Shown piece after piece: positions 54,709-61,666 of a DNA stretch of 64,000 bases. Below the pieces are notes generated by a model. The model was not told the origin of the DNA, made no database searches, and saw only the letters and a list, made by a program, of their open reading frames with translations. Position 1 is the first letter of the stretch. Each line of letters begins with the position of its first letter. The translations under genes were made by a program, and so were the position numbers. Source of the DNA: Streptacidiphilus rugosus AM-16 (GTDB lineage: Bacteria > Actinomycetota > Actinomycetes > Streptomycetales > Streptomycetaceae). Location: positions 992,001 to 1,056,000 of the forward strand of contig NZ_JQMJ01000003.1 of NCBI RefSeq assembly GCF_000744655.1. Direction: 5' to 3'.

Positions 54709-55695
54709 ATGGGTATCGAGAGTCCCTACATCCGCCCCCGACGGCTGCGCGCCACTCCCGCGGTGCGGCGACTCGTCGCGGAGACGCGTCTGCACCCGGC
54801 GGAGCTCATCGCGCCGATGTTCGTGCGGGAGGGCATCGACGCGCCCAAGCCCATCGCCTCCATGCCCGGCGTCGTCCAGCACACCCGTGACACCCTGCGG
54901 AAGGCCGCCGTCGAGGCCGCCGCCGCCGGGGTCGGCGGCATCATGCTGTTCGGCGTGCCCGCCGTGCAGGACGCGATCGGCTCCGAGGGAACCAACCCCG
55001 AGGGGATTCTGCAGCAGGCCATCCGCGACGTCGTCGCCGAGGTCGGCGACCAGGTCGTCGTGATGTCCGACCTGTGCCTGGACGAGTACACGGACCACGG
55101 CCACTGCGGCGTCCTCGCGGCGGACGGGAGCGTCGACAACGACGCCACGCTGCTGCGCTACGCCGAGATGGCCAGGGTGCAGGCCGACGCCGGCGTCCAC
55201 ATGGTCGGCCCTTCCGGGATGATGGACGGTCAGGTCGCGGTGATCCGGCGGGCGTTGGACGAGGCCGGGCATCAGGACGTGTCGATCCTCGCCTACACCG
55301 CGAAGTACGCCTCCGCGTTCTTCGGCCCCTTCCGCGAGGCCGTCGGCTCCTCGCTCAAGGGCGACCGCAAGACGTACCAGCAGGACCCGGCCAACGCCCG
55401 CGAGTCGTTGCGGGAGCTGGAATTGGATGTCGCCGAGGGCGCCGACCTGGTGATGGTGAAGCCCGCCATGGCCTACCTCGACGTGCTGCGCGAGGTCGCC
55501 GACCACAGCCCGGTGCCGGTCGCGGCATACCAGGTCTCCGGCGAGTACGCGATGGTCGAGGCGGCCGCCGCCAACGGCTGGATCGACAGGGACCGGATGA
55601 TCATGGAGACACTGACCTCGATCCGTCGGGCCGGGGCCGAGCAGATCCTGACCTACTGGGCCGTCGAGGTCGCCCGGCAGCTGCGCGACAGCTGA
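54709..55695 (+). CDS. hemB: Porphobilinogen synthase HemB
   Basis: A 328-residue delta-aminolaevulinate dehydratase that condenses two ALA into porphobilinogen. Schiff-base Lys are in [17 protein letters not shown] and [14 protein letters not shown]. The metal loop reads [14 protein letters not shown]: two of three zinc Cys are kept and the middle one is Asp. AGAAGGAG lies about 10 bases before the ATG at 54709. It is separated from hemD by hairpin repeat copy 7 and so may have its own control. Confidence 0.96.
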   Translation: MGIESPYIRPRRLRATPAVRRLVAETRLHPAELIAPMFVREGIDAPKPIASMPGVVQHTRDTLRKAAVEAAAAGVGGIMLFGVPAVQDAIGSEGTNPEGILQQAIRDVVAEVGDQVVVMSDLCLDEYTDHGHCGVLAADGSVDNDATLLRYAEMARVQADAGVHMVGPSGMMDGQVAVIRRALDEAGHQDVSILAYTAKYASAFFGPFREAVGSSLKGDRKTYQQDPANARESLRELELDVAEGADLVMVKPAMAYLDVLREVADHSPVPVAAYQVSGEYAMVEAAAANGWIDRDRMIMETLTSIRRAGAEQILTYWAVEVARQLRDS

Positions 55696-55724
55696 GTCGC
55701 CCGGGCGGGTCGCCCGCCTGACGC

Positions 55725-55761
55725 CGTGAGGCCCCGGGAGCGGTGCTCCCGGGGCCTCACG
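55725..55761. terminator. Bidirectional terminator after hemB
   Basis: A perfect 17-bp stem (CGTGAGGCCCCGGGAGC and complement) with a GGT loop between the convergent hemB and first rodlin genes. Confidence 0.88.
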
Positions 55762-55777
55762 TGTGGAATCCGGAGGG

Positions 55778-56119
55778 TCAGCCGATGGCGTGCGAAACCG
55801 CACCGTCGCCGGTGGACTGCGTCGCCTGGCCGACGTTGCAGACCTGGTGAAGCTGCTGGTTGCCGACCGGCACGTCCACCTGGACCGGGACCAGCAGGCC
55901 CACCTGCACGTGGTGGATCTCGGGCAGGCAGATGTTCGGGTTGTCCAGGAAGTGGAAGTTGGGGCTGTTGTCGCCCCACGTCCCGGTGACGTTGGTGCCG
56001 CCGGCGCCCTGGGAGGAGACGGCGGAGCCGTCAGCATCCCCGATGGCGGAGGCGGGCGTCGCCGTGGCGGCGACCGCGGCGACCGCGACACCGGCGTAGG
56101 CGAGAGCCTTCTTCAGCAT
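55778..56119 (-). CDS. Rodlin-like secreted protein (third of a tandem triplet)
   Basis: A 113-residue exported protein. Signal peptide about residues 1-25, cleaved near ASAIGDADG. The mature part has the rodlin pattern: SPNFHFLDNPNICLPEIHHV, QVDVPVGNQQLHQVCNVGQA, and a C-terminal VSHAIG, with two Cys that can pair. Rodlins RdlA/RdlB organise chaplins into rodlets on aerial hyphae and spores. It is 50 bases downstream of the next copy, so the three may share transcripts. Confidence 0.87.
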   Translation of the reverse strand: MLKKALAYAGVAVAAVAATATPASAIGDADGSAVSSQGAGGTNVTGTWGDNSPNFHFLDNPNICLPEIHHVQVGLLVPVQVDVPVGNQQLHQVCNVGQATQSTGDGAVSHAIG

Positions 56120-56169
56120 GGGTCCTTCTCGATTCGTTCAGGCCGAGCAGAGCTGAGAGCTGAGCTGGA

Positions 56170-56508
56170 TCAGCCGATCAGGTGGCTGAGCGGGGCGTCG
56201 CCGAAGGTCTGCGTGGTCTGGCCGACGTTGCAGATCTGGTGGCCCTGCTGGTTGAGCACCGGGATGTCGGCCTGGATCGGCACGAGGCCGACCTGGACGT
56301 GGTGGATCTCCGGCAGGCAGATGTTCGGGTTGTCGGCCGTGTGGAAGTTGGGGCTGCCGTTGCCCCAGGTGCCGGTCACGTCGGTGCCGCCCGCGCCCTG
56401 GGTCGACATCGCCATGCCGTCGCTGTCGCCGATGGCGAAGGACGGGCCGGCCGTGACGGCGAGCGCGGAGATGGCGAGGCCGGCGGCGGCCAGGGACTTC
56501 TTGATCAC
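56170..56508 (-). CDS. Rodlin-like secreted protein (second copy)
   Basis: A 112-residue paralogue with GTG start (VIKKSLAAAGLAISALAV). The mature region keeps NPNICLPEIHHVQVGLVPIQ and NQQGHQICNVGQTTQ but differs from its neighbours in TADNPN (for FLDNPN), in IPVLNQQGHQ and in the end LSHLIG. The two Cys are conserved. It is the middle gene of the triplet; GGAG lies before the start codon. Confidence 0.87.
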   Translation of the reverse strand: MIKKSLAAAGLAISALAVTAGPSFAIGDSDGMAMSTQGAGGTDVTGTWGNGSPNFHTADNPNICLPEIHHVQVGLVPIQADIPVLNQQGHQICNVGQTTQTFGDAPLSHLIG

Positions 56509-56587
56509 GGGATTTCTCCTGTTGGTTTCTGGTTCGTGTCGGTACTGCCGGTACTGCGGGTTACTGCGGGAAAAGCTCGGGGAGTGC

Positions 56588-56926
56588 TCAGCCGATCAGG
56601 TGCGAGGCCGCACCGTCGCCACTGGTCTGGGTGGCCTGGCCGACGTTGCAGGTCTGGTGGAGCTGCTGGTTGCCGACCGGCACGTCGACCTGGATCGGCA
56701 CGAGGCCGACCTGGACGTGGTGGACCTCGGGCAGGCAGATGTTCGGGTTGTCCAGGAAGTGGAAGTTGGGGCTCTCGTTGCCCCAGGTGCCGGTGACGTT
56801 CGTGCCGCCATCGCCCTCCACCGAGCTGGCCATCCCGTCCTGGTTGCCGATGGCCATGGCGGGGGTGACGCTCGCGGCGAACGCGGCCGCGGCGATTCCG
56901 ACACCGGCGAGGGACTTCTTGAACAT
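56588..56926 (-). CDS. Rodlin-like secreted protein (first copy, promoter-proximal)
   Basis: A 112-residue paralogue with an ATG start at 56926. Signal peptide FKKSLAGVGIAAAAFAASVT, then AIGNQDGMASSVEGDGGTNV, and NPNICLPEVHHVQVGLVPIQ followed by VCN-like TCNVGQATQTSGD. It is first in the direction of transcription and preceded by a promoter that resembles the BldN consensus (56976-57003). Confidence 0.87.
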   Translation of the reverse strand: MFKKSLAGVGIAAAAFAASVTPAMAIGNQDGMASSVEGDGGTNVTGTWGNESPNFHFLDNPNICLPEVHHVQVGLVPIQVDVPVGNQQLHQTCNVGQATQTSGDGAASHLIG

Positions 56927-56975
56927 TGCTCGCGCCTTTCTGAACAGCTAACAATCCGTCGTGCTGGCAATGGAA

Positions 56976-57003
56976 TCAACGAAATCAAAACCAGCAGGTT
57001 GCG
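56976..57003 (-). promoter_or_regulatory. Candidate sigma BldN promoter for the rodlin genes
   Basis: On the minus strand CGCAAC (-35, 57003-56998), a 16-base spacer and CGTTGA (-10, 56981-56976). As I recall, the BldN consensus is CGTAAC-N16-CGTTGA, which would leave one mismatch. The expected start would be about 50 bases before the rodlin ATG. Confidence 0.6.
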
Positions 57004-57190
57004 GCTCCGATCGGGGGAATCCGACAACGGCCTCGCCTGCCGTCATCTCACTCTTTCGGTGGATTCCGCATCGCAGCCGAGGGAATGCGCGGGGACGCGT
57101 TCGGCCATACGGGTGGATCGCGCAAGGAGCTTGTGGTTCAAGGCTGTTGAATCGACCTCAACCCATGTCCAGACAGGAATGAGCGTCACG

Positions 57191-57859
57191 ATGAACAAGT
57201 CCCTCCGTGGAACGGCGGTCGCGCTGGCGGCCTGCGCGGCGCCGGTCCTTGCCGCGGCGAGCGCCACCGGTGCCCAGGCGGAGCCGCTCAACCCGCAGCA
57301 GCAGGAGGCGCTCCAGCAGACCGTGGGCCGGATGCAGGTGCCGTTCGGCATCCCGCTGGGCGCGGTGGTGCAGCATGTGACGGGCAAGCACTCCGACAGC
57401 GGCGTCCAGGGCAGCATCCCGGCGATGCCGCTGGATCCGCCGAACGCGAGCCGCGACACCCACGCGCTGATTCCCGACCCGCTCGTCCCCTCGCTCAACT
57501 CCGCGTCGCGGACGCCGGAGCTGGGCGTCATCGCGCCGATGCCTTCGGCGGACGGCGCGGTCCACGACGGCGGCACCCGCCTGGCGGTGCCCGCGGCCCC
57601 GCTGAAGGCGGTCAGCTCGGCGCTGGGCCTGGGGCACCCGGTCACCTACCAGGGTCGCGCGATGGCCGCGCCGGCCGCGGCGGAGCTGCCGCAGCTGGAT
57701 CTGACCCGCCTCCGGCCCTCGGTGACCCCGCCGCTGGTGGAGAGCGCGCCCGGCGGCCAGCTCTCCTTCGACCAGCGCACGCCCGACGGCAACGTCATCA
57801 AGCCGGTCGAGGACGTCGTCGCCAGCGCCAAGGGCGCCCTCGACGCGGCGCGCGGCTGA
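57191..57859 (+). CDS. Secreted protein of unknown function beside rodlins
   Basis: A 222-residue exported protein. The signal peptide is about residues 1-30 (LRGTAVALAACAAPVLAAAS, cut near AQAEP). The mature chain is Pro/Ala-rich with no cysteines and no clear domain. AGGA lies upstream of the ATG at 57191; an ATG at 57179 is possible. Its upstream region has CGCAAG-N18-TGTTGA, a weak BldN-like promoter. Possibly a surface protein of aerial growth. Confidence 0.7.
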   Translation: MNKSLRGTAVALAACAAPVLAAASATGAQAEPLNPQQQEALQQTVGRMQVPFGIPLGAVVQHVTGKHSDSGVQGSIPAMPLDPPNASRDTHALIPDPLVPSLNSASRTPELGVIAPMPSADGAVHDGGTRLAVPAAPLKAVSSALGLGHPVTYQGRAMAAPAAAELPQLDLTRLRPSVTPPLVESAPGGQLSFDQRTPDGNVIKPVEDVVASAKGALDAARG

Positions 57860-57871
57860 CACCGTCAGGTG

Positions 57872-57987
57872 GTTGCACCATCAGGGGCGCGGGGAACCGC
57901 GTGACAAGCCACCGATGAGCGGATGGTCCTCACTGGGCAGGGCCATCCGCACAGGGTGGTTGCTCGCGCGGTTCCCCGCGCCCCTGA
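57872..57987. repeat. Intergenic hairpin repeat, copy 8
   Basis: GTTGCACC, then left arm TCAGGGGCGCGGGGAACCGC and right arm GCGGTTCCCCGCGCCCCTGA. The T in the usual GAACTGC is C here, and its partner A is G, a paired change that keeps the stem. An inner stem GCGGATGG / CCATCCGC is also present. It lies between convergent genes. Confidence 0.85.
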
Positions 57988-58025
57988 GGTAGTGCTTCCG
58001 GCCGTCTGCAGCAGGGCAAAAAGGA

Positions 58026-58069
58026 TCCGCCGGGCCTTGCCGAAGGAGGAGGAGGCAAGGACCGGCGGA
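58026..58069 (-). terminator. Rho-independent terminator of the 58080 gene
   Basis: On the minus strand, stem halves TCCGCCGG and CCTTGCC pair with GGCAAGG and CCGGCGGA across a 12-base loop, followed by TTTTT. Confidence 0.85.
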
Positions 58070-58079
58070 GGTCGGGAGG

Positions 58080-58457
58080 TCAGCCGGGCAGGAGGCCGGA
58101 CGCGCTGCCGAGGAGCGGGAGGCTGGAGAGGCCGCCGCCGTTGCTCAGGGGAGAGGTGACCGGGAGGGTCGAGACCGGGGCCGCGTGGGGCGAGTCCGGC
58201 TGCAGGGCGACGCCGTTGTTGAGGGGGTCGGCCGCCGAGTTCGCCAGGGGGTCGAGGCTGAACGTCTTCGCCGGGTGGACCACGTAGGGGACCGCGCCGG
58301 TCAGGCCGGCGACCGCGGGGGCCACCGCCGGAGGCTGCAGCGCGGCGCTCGGCTGCTGGTTCGCCGAGGTCGTCGCCGCCTGCGCGGGCGACGCCGTGGC
58401 GAGGCCGGCCATGGTCAGGAAGAGAGTGCCGAGCGCGGCTGCTCTCGCAGTGTTCAT
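58080..58457 (-). CDS. Small secreted protein of unknown function
   Basis: A 125-residue exported protein: signal peptide about 1-27 (AALGTLFLTMAGLATASPAQ, cut after AQA), mature chain Pro/Ala/Leu-rich, ending LSSLPLLGSASGLLPG. No Cys, no recognised domain. TCTGGAG lies before the ATG. It is flanked by the hairpin repeat and the chaplin genes. Confidence 0.7.
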   Translation of the reverse strand: MNTARAAALGTLFLTMAGLATASPAQAATTSANQQPSAALQPPAVAPAVAGLTGAVPYVVHPAKTFSLDPLANSAADPLNNGVALQPDSPHAAPVSTLPVTSPLSNGGGLSSLPLLGSASGLLPG

Positions 58458-58485
58458 CGTTGGTCTCCAGATCCGGAACAGGGGC

Positions 58486-58521
58486 CCGCCGTCCCCGGCG
58501 CTCGGGGCGCGGGGACGGCGG
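58486..58521. terminator. Hairpin between chaplin gene and secreted-protein gene
   Basis: An 11-bp perfect stem CCGCCGTCCCC / GGGGACGGCGG with a 14-base inner part lies after the chaplin stop at 58544 on the minus strand. Confidence 0.7.
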
Positions 58522-58543
58522 CGTCCTGCTCACCGAAAGCGGA

Positions 58544-58789
58544 TCAGCAGGGCTTGTTCTCGCACGAGTTGCCGAACGCGGGGTTCAGCGCGCCGATCAC
58601 GTTGACCGAGTTGCCACAGAGGTTGACCGGGATGTGCACCGGCACCTGGACCAGGTTGCCCGACAGGAAACCAGGGGAGTGGTCGGCCTGGCCGTTCGCG
58701 GTGGCGTCCGCCGAAGCCGCTCCCGCGCCGGCCAGCAGCAGGCCGGTGGCCGCGACGGAGACCGCGGCGGCGGACTTGAACTTGCGCAC
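58544..58789 (-). CDS. Short chaplin with a third cysteine
   Basis: An 81-residue secreted chaplin with a GTG start (RKFKSAAAVSVAATGLLLAG signal peptide). The mature chaplin domain has DHSPGFLSGNLVQVPVHIPV, NLCGNSVNVIGALNPAFGNS and ends CENKPC; the usual Cys pair is present plus a third Cys at the very end. Chaplins assemble into amyloid-like fibrils that lower surface tension for aerial growth. The region upstream of its start is almost identical to that of the next copy, a recent duplication. Confidence 0.93.
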   Translation of the reverse strand: MRKFKSAAAVSVAATGLLLAGAGAASADATANGQADHSPGFLSGNLVQVPVHIPVNLCGNSVNVIGALNPAFGNSCENKPC

Positions 58790-58838
58790 GATGAATCTCC
58801 TACGGAGTAGCGAGTGGGAAGAGAGGAAGGTCAGCTGG

Positions 58839-59078
58839 TCAGCTGTTGGAGCAGTGGTTGCCGAACGCGGGGTTCAGCGCGCCGATCACGTTGATCGAGT
58901 TGCCGCACAGGTTGACCGGGATGTGGATCGGGATCTGGATGACGTTGCCCGACAGGAAGCCGGGGGAGTTGCTGGCGGAGCCGTTCGCGGTCGCGTCGGC
59001 CGCGGCCGCACCCGCGCCACCCAGCAGCAGGCCGATGGCCGCGACGGAGACGGCAGCGGCGGTCTTGAACTTGCGCAC
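58839..59078 (-). CDS. Short chaplin
   Basis: A 79-residue secreted chaplin with GTG start (RKFKTAAAVSVAAIGLLLGG). Domain: NSPGFLSGNVIQIPIHIPVN, then NLCGNSINVIGALNPAFGNHC with the two canonical Cys and end SNS. TAGGAG lies before the start. It is nearly the twin of the preceding chaplin and lies 49 bases from it, so the pair is likely co-transcribed. Confidence 0.93.
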   Translation of the reverse strand: MRKFKTAAAVSVAAIGLLLGGAGAAAADATANGSASNSPGFLSGNVIQIPIHIPVNLCGNSINVIGALNPAFGNHCSNS

Positions 59079-59135
59079 GATGAATCTCCTACGGAATAGC
59101 GAGTGGAAAGAAAGGAAGGACAGCAGGAACAGCCG

Positions 59136-59375
59136 TCAGCTGTTGGAGCAGTGGTTGCCGAACACCGGGTTCAGCGCGCCGATCACGTTGACGGAGTTGC
59201 CACAGACGTTCACCGGGACGTGGACCGGGACCTGAACAGCGTTGCCCGAGCCGAAGCCGGGGGAGTGGTCGGCGGAGCCGTTCGCGGTGGAGTCGGCGGC
59301 GGCGACGCCCGCACCCGCGAGGGAGACGGCCGCAGCGGCCGCGGAGAGGGCGGCAGCCTTGGTGACCTTGTTCAT
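59136..59375 (-). CDS. Short chaplin
   Basis: A 79-residue secreted chaplin with ATG start (NKVTKAAALSAAAAAVSLAG). Domain: DHSPGFGSGNAVQVPVHVPV, then NVCGNSVNVIGALNPVFGNHC with the two canonical Cys. It differs from the neighbours by GFGSGN and PVFGN. AAGGA lies before the ATG. It is the first gene of the three-chaplin group in the direction of transcription. Confidence 0.93.
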   Translation of the reverse strand: MNKVTKAAALSAAAAAVSLAGAGVAAADSTANGSADHSPGFGSGNAVQVPVHVPVNVCGNSVNVIGALNPVFGNHCSNS

Positions 59376-59532
59376 CTTGGAAATCCTTATGTGATGAAGG
59401 CGCCCGTCCGAACTGGAGGGGACGCAAGACGCAACGAGCGCCGGGGATCGTGAGACACGTCGGGTCTCGAACGACCACTCGGACAGCCGATCGGTTTTCG
59501 TCCACCCGACCGGGGAGGCCGCCGGTGGACGA

Positions 59533-59563
59533 AGGGCTCGGCCGCAGAGTGCGGCCGAGCCCT
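59533..59563 (-). terminator. Terminator after the 59585 chaplin
   Basis: A perfect 13-bp stem AGGGCTCGGCCGC / GCGGCCGAGCCCT with an AGAGT loop. Confidence 0.85.
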
Positions 59564-59584
59564 CGCACTGCCTGGCTGAGAAGG

Positions 59585-59827
59585 TCAGCCCTCGTTCTCG
59601 CAGTGGTTGCCGAACGCCGGGTTCAGCAGCGCGATCACGTTGACGGTGTTGCCGCAGACGTTGACCGGGACGTGGACCGGGACCTGGACCAGGTTGCCCG
59701 ACAGGAAGCCCGGGGAGTGGCTGGCCTCGCCGTTGGCGGTGCTGCTGGCCGCGGCGACGCCGCCACCGGCGGCGAGCAGACCGGCCGCCGCAACGGAGAC
59801 CAGAAGGCCGCGCTTGGTGTTGACCAT
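59585..59827 (-). CDS. Short chaplin
   Basis: An 80-residue secreted chaplin with ATG start (VNTKRGLLVSVAAAGLLAAG). Domain: HSPGFLSGNLVQVPVHVPVN, then NVCGNTVNVIALLNPAFGNHC, ending ENEG. The IALLNP variant is unlike the IGALNP of its neighbours. It has its own terminator and a GGGAGG ribosome binding site. Confidence 0.93.
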   Translation of the reverse strand: MVNTKRGLLVSVAAAGLLAAGGGVAAASSTANGEASHSPGFLSGNLVQVPVHVPVNVCGNTVNVIALLNPAFGNHCENEG

Positions 59828-60182
59828 GGGAGGTGTCCCCTCTCGTGAGGAACTCGGGAGTCTGCGGAGCCGGCCATTTCCTGGCCGAAAGTCCGCACTT
59901 GGTAATCCGGTCTCTCCAACGAACCGCCGCGGCGCAGGACATGGGTCCGCGGTAGCTCCACCCGAATGGGCGCATCGATGGCGGAATCCAACTTCCGGGT
60001 GATAGTGCGGAGAGGCCGGTGACGGCCCGCTCCGGGCGTCGTTGGTCGGGGTGCCTGCTGCTCGGCAATTGCGCAGGCCCCGCCCCCGGTCCGTACGTCA
60101 GGTCGGTACGTCTGTTCCCGTACGTCTGTTCCGTACGTCGGCCGGATTCGTGGTGCGGTCCATCGTGTGAGGAAGAGAAGTC
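59828..60182. promoter_or_regulatory. Divergent promoter region between two chaplin genes (355 bases)
   Basis: No gene is seen. It holds a small hairpin CGGCCATTTCCTGGCCG near 59872 and, close to the plus-strand chaplin, four GTACGT-containing repeats (see 60093-60138). Confidence 0.6.
60093..60138 (+). repeat. Four GTACGT iterons upstream of the cysteine-poor chaplin
   Basis: GTACGT occurs at 60093, 60106, 60120 and 60133, spaced 13-14 bases, with the central units sharing GTACGTCTGTTCC. Regular spacing suggests an operator for a regulator bound several times; identity unknown. Confidence 0.6.
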
Positions 60183-60425
60183 ATGACGAACGTTCTGAAG
60201 GGCGCCCTGGTCGCCACCGCCGCCGTGGGTGTCGTTGCGGCGGGCGCGGGCGCGGCCTTCGCCAGCTCGCACGCCTGCGGCGACACGTCCGACTCCCCGG
60301 GCGCGGTGAGCGGCAACAACATCGCGGTTCCGGTCCACGTCCCGGTCAACGTCTCCGGCGTCACCGGCAACCTGGTGGGCGTGCTGAACCCGGCGTTCGG
60401 CAACCACGCCGTCAACGAGGGCTGA
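60183..60425 (+). CDS. ChpE-like chaplin without the canonical cysteine pair
   Basis: An 80-residue secreted chaplin (signal peptide TNVLKGALVATAAVGVVAAG). Domain: DSPGAVSGNNIAVPVHVPVN, then VSGVTGNLVGVLNPAFGNHAVNEG pattern in which both canonical Cys are replaced (VCGN to VSGV, NHC to NHA). Its one Cys is at residue 32 (HACGDTSD), outside the usual position. S. coelicolor ChpE likewise lacks the Cys pair. GAGGAAGAG precedes the ATG. Confidence 0.9.
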   Translation: MTNVLKGALVATAAVGVVAAGAGAAFASSHACGDTSDSPGAVSGNNIAVPVHVPVNVSGVTGNLVGVLNPAFGNHAVNEG

Positions 60426-60446
60426 GACGCCTGACGCCGCACGACG

Positions 60447-60481
60447 ATCGGCCCTGCTCCATGCCTGGGAGCAGGGCCGAT
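60447..60481 (+). terminator. Terminator after the ChpE-like gene
   Basis: A perfect 14-bp stem ATCGGCCCTGCTCC / GGAGCAGGGCCGAT with a 7-base loop. Confidence 0.85.
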
Positions 60482-60564
60482 GCGTATTATCGGCGGCGAC
60501 GGCGGGTCAGCGGGGCATGGCTTCGCATGCTGGTGCGGTCGCCGGGCGGCTACGCGTCCGGATA

Positions 60565-60891
60565 TCAATCGCAGTCCCGGTCGTCGGCCGCGGCATCGTC
60601 GTCGTGGTGCCACCAGTGGTGCCAGACGGTGTGGTGCCAGGCGACCGCGTGGTCGCCGTTCGCGCAGCGGTTGCCCACGGCGGGGTTCAGCACGCCGACC
60701 ACGTTCACCGAGTTCCCGCAGACGTTCAGGTCCGCGTCGATGGGTACCTGCACGATGTTGCCGGACAGGAACCCCGGTGAGTCGGTGGCGACGGCGTTGG
60801 CCGTCGCGTCGGCGCTCGCCGTGCCTGCCGCGGCGAGCACGAAGCCCGCCACCAGTACGCCGGCGGCTGCCAGCCGGGAGGGTGTGCGCAT
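60565..60891 (-). CDS. Chaplin with a His/Trp/Asp-rich C-terminal tail
   Basis: A 108-residue secreted chaplin. Signal peptide RLAAAGVLVAGFVLAAAG, chaplin domain with TDSPGFLSGNIVQVPIDADL, NVCGNSVNVVGVLNPAVGN and RC. Instead of ending there, about 30 more residues follow: HAVAWHHTVWHHWWHHDDD and a final DDRDCD. Eight His, four Trp and eight Asp make this tail look like a metal-binding or pH-sensitive segment. The ATG at 60891 has AAGGAG upstream. Confidence 0.9.
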   Translation of the reverse strand: MRTPSRLAAAGVLVAGFVLAAAGTASADATANAVATDSPGFLSGNIVQVPIDADLNVCGNSVNVVGVLNPAVGNRCANGDHAVAWHHTVWHHWWHHDDDAAADDRDCD

Positions 60892-61120
60892 GGTTTCTCC
60901 TTGCTGTGTCGGCGGGAGCCTTCGCGCGGTCGCGAGGGTCACCCGACGTGTCCACAGCAACACTGTGCGGGGCCGGTGGGCCGCCTCGGGGGCGGCGCGG
61001 CGCAGAGTCGCCCGGCCGGACGAACCGTGCCGGGCGGTACGGGAGGCCGGTCCCTGGCGTGCGGGCCCGGTACGGGGGCCGGGTGCGAGGGTCCGGACGG
61101 GGGGAGACGATAATGCAGGC

Positions 61121-61636
61121 ATGCGTCACCGTTCCCGCGCCGCGTTCGCGCTCTCCGCTCTGGCCCTGTCCGCCGCGCTCGCGCTGTCCGGCTGCGCCGG
61201 CAGCGGGGTCCAGCGGGAGGAACCGGCGGCCGCGCAGTCCTCGATCAGCACCGGTGCGGACGGCACGAACCTCTCGCTGCGGGGGCGCAACGTCGACCTG
61301 CGGATCACCAAGGCGGCGGTGCATCTGGGGGCGTCGGGCGGCGCGCAGCTGGGCTTGGCGGTGGACAACGCCGGGCCGGTGACCGAGCACCTGGCGCTGG
61401 CCTCGGTGGACGGCGTCCAGGCGAAGCTCGTCGGCGGCGACCCGAAAGCCAATCCGCTCTCGGTGGCCGGCGTGCTGATCGCCTCCGGCACGACGGCGCA
61501 GTTCGGCGTGCCCGGCGCGCCGAAGATCGTCATGACGAACGGCGCCGCCCTGAAGCCGGGCGGCACCGTCCCTGTCATGCTGCAGTTCGGGGTGGCCGGG
61601 ATGATCCGCATGGACGTCCCCGTCCTCGCGGACTGA
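61121..61636 (+). CDS. Lipoprotein of unknown function (PCuAC-like size)
   Basis: A 171-residue lipoprotein with signal peptide and lipobox LALSGCAG (lipid on the Cys). The mature domain (NLSLRGRNVDLRITKAAVHL, GAQLGLAVDNAGPVTEHLAL) is a beta sandwich like the DUF461/PCuAC copper chaperones, but the H-M-x10-M-x-x-M copper motif is not seen; the C-terminus MIRMDVPVL has only scattered Met. Function uncertain. Confidence 0.75.
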   Translation: MRHRSRAAFALSALALSAALALSGCAGSGVQREEPAAAQSSISTGADGTNLSLRGRNVDLRITKAAVHLGASGGAQLGLAVDNAGPVTEHLALASVDGVQAKLVGGDPKANPLSVAGVLIASGTTAQFGVPGAPKIVMTNGAALKPGGTVPVMLQFGVAGMIRMDVPVLAD

Positions 61637-61666
61637 GCCGGCCCGCCCCTGCCTCGTGCGGGGCCG

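Noticed and set aside
13545..57987. Hairpin repeats as insertion sequences
   Set aside because: No transposase, no target-site duplication that I could see, and length of only 90-210 bases; non-autonomous mobility remains possible but unproven.
55778..59827. Tandem similar sequences as a CRISPR array
   Set aside because: The repeats are coding paralogues (rodlins and chaplins) several hundred bases apart, without short regular spacers.
61113..61121. ATG at 61113 as start of the lipoprotein
   Set aside because: It is out of frame with the lipobox-containing protein; the in-frame ATG is at 61121.
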